DNA from: Rhodospirillales bacterium
GTDB lineage: Bacteria > Pseudomonadota > Alphaproteobacteria > CACIAM-22H2
Length of the DNA stretch: 6,473 nucleotides
Reading direction: 5' to 3'
NCBI GenBank assembly: GCA_016195145.1
Contig: JACQAF010000095.1
Coordinates: 1-6,473 of the forward strand
Under the pieces are notes generated by a model. The model did not search any database. It saw only the letters and a program-made list of their open reading frames with translations, and was not told where the DNA came from. Positions 6,231 through 6,473 of the stretch are shown here, piece by piece. A program made the translations under genes and the position numbers. Position 1 is the first letter of the stretch, and each line of letters opens with the position of its first letter.

Positions 6231-6473
6231 TTAATGGACGAAAATGTCGATATCCGCCCAGCCGGCAAGGTCGAGATCGGCACGCACAGGCAGGAAGCGG
6301 AAACAGGCCTCGGCCAGCGCCACACGACCTTCGCGGACGAGCATGTCGTCGAGCCGGGCGCGCAACGCATGCAGGTGCAGCACGTCGGCGGCGGCGTATT
6401 TGAGCTGGGCCGGGGTGAGCTCGTCGGCCCCCCAGTCGGAAGATTGCTGCTCTTTCGACAACTCGACGCCCAG
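6231..6473 (-). CDS. rnd: Ribonuclease D, C-terminal part only
   Basis: This is the last 80 residues of a DEDDy-type 3'-5' exonuclease that trims tRNA and other RNA 3' ends; the gene enters from beyond the high-coordinate edge. The fragment starts LGVELSKEQQSSDWGADELT, the usual RNase D approach to exonuclease motif III, which is present as YAAAD (Tyr and Asp of the Y-x3-D pair). It ends at TAA shortly after RADLDLAGWADIDIFVH. There is no HRDC domain after the nuclease fold, so this is the short (about 200-residue) form common in Alphaproteobacteria, not the 375-residue E. coli enzyme. The leucine TTG at 6459-6461 is an internal codon, not a start. No convincing terminator follows the stop, so some read-through into kdsD is possible. 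Confidence 0.9.
   Translation of the reverse strand: MGVELSKEQQSSDWGADELTPAQLKYAAADVLHLHALRARLDDMLVREGRVALAEACFRFLPVRADLDLAGWADIDIFVH

Overview
The window is a GC-rich bacterial chromosome segment. All recognisable genes are on the minus strand. Reading in the direction of transcription (from high to low coordinates), the order is: 3' end of a short ribonuclease D gene (rnd) - 241-bp AT-rich leader - kdsD - lptC - lptA - lptB - rpoN - 217-bp intergenic region - hpf (long form) - 5' end of ptsN. This order (KpsF/GutQ-type isomerase, lptC-lptA-lptB, sigma-54, long HPF, EIIA-Ntr) is typical of Alphaproteobacteria. Having kdsD inside the cluster and a short RNase D without a helical C-terminal domain fits a Rhodospirillales/Rhizobiales-like lineage better than a sphingomonad, but the order cannot be fixed from sequence alone.

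Region by region: 6231-6473 is the C-terminal end of RNase D. 5990-6230 is an unusually AT-rich intergenic stretch with two candidate sigma-70 promoters, an imperfect inverted repeat, a perfect 16-bp palindrome, and a small hairpin just ahead of the kdsD start. 2589-5989 holds the lipopolysaccharide block. kdsD makes arabinose 5-phosphate for Kdo; lptC, lptA and lptB encode parts of the machine that carries LPS from the inner to the outer membrane. The genes are tightly packed (kdsD/lptC share one base as TAATG, lptC/lptA overlap as ATGA, then 14 bp to lptB and 23 bp to rpoN), which indicates one operon. rpoN encodes sigma-54. After it, hpf and ptsN form a second unit with its own promoter-like sequences.

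The main anomaly is in lptA. The reading frame is broken by a -1 shift exactly at a 22-bp near-perfect palindrome (3710-3731). Comparing the two internal halves of the protein shows that roughly 20 residues are also missing there. The normal LptA C-terminus continues in another frame and ends 14 bp before lptB. This is either a real lesion in a normally important gene, or a collapse/fold-back error in the sequence. The second point of interest is a sequence with the exact spacing of a sigma-54 -24/-12 promoter upstream of hpf, just downstream of rpoN itself.

I found no mobile element, CRISPR array, tRNA, rRNA or exotic defence system. Apart from the lptA lesion and the two regulatory regions, the window is conserved housekeeping content. 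Long plus-strand open frames opposite kdsD, lptC, rpoN and hpf are antisense shadows of GC-rich coding sequence.
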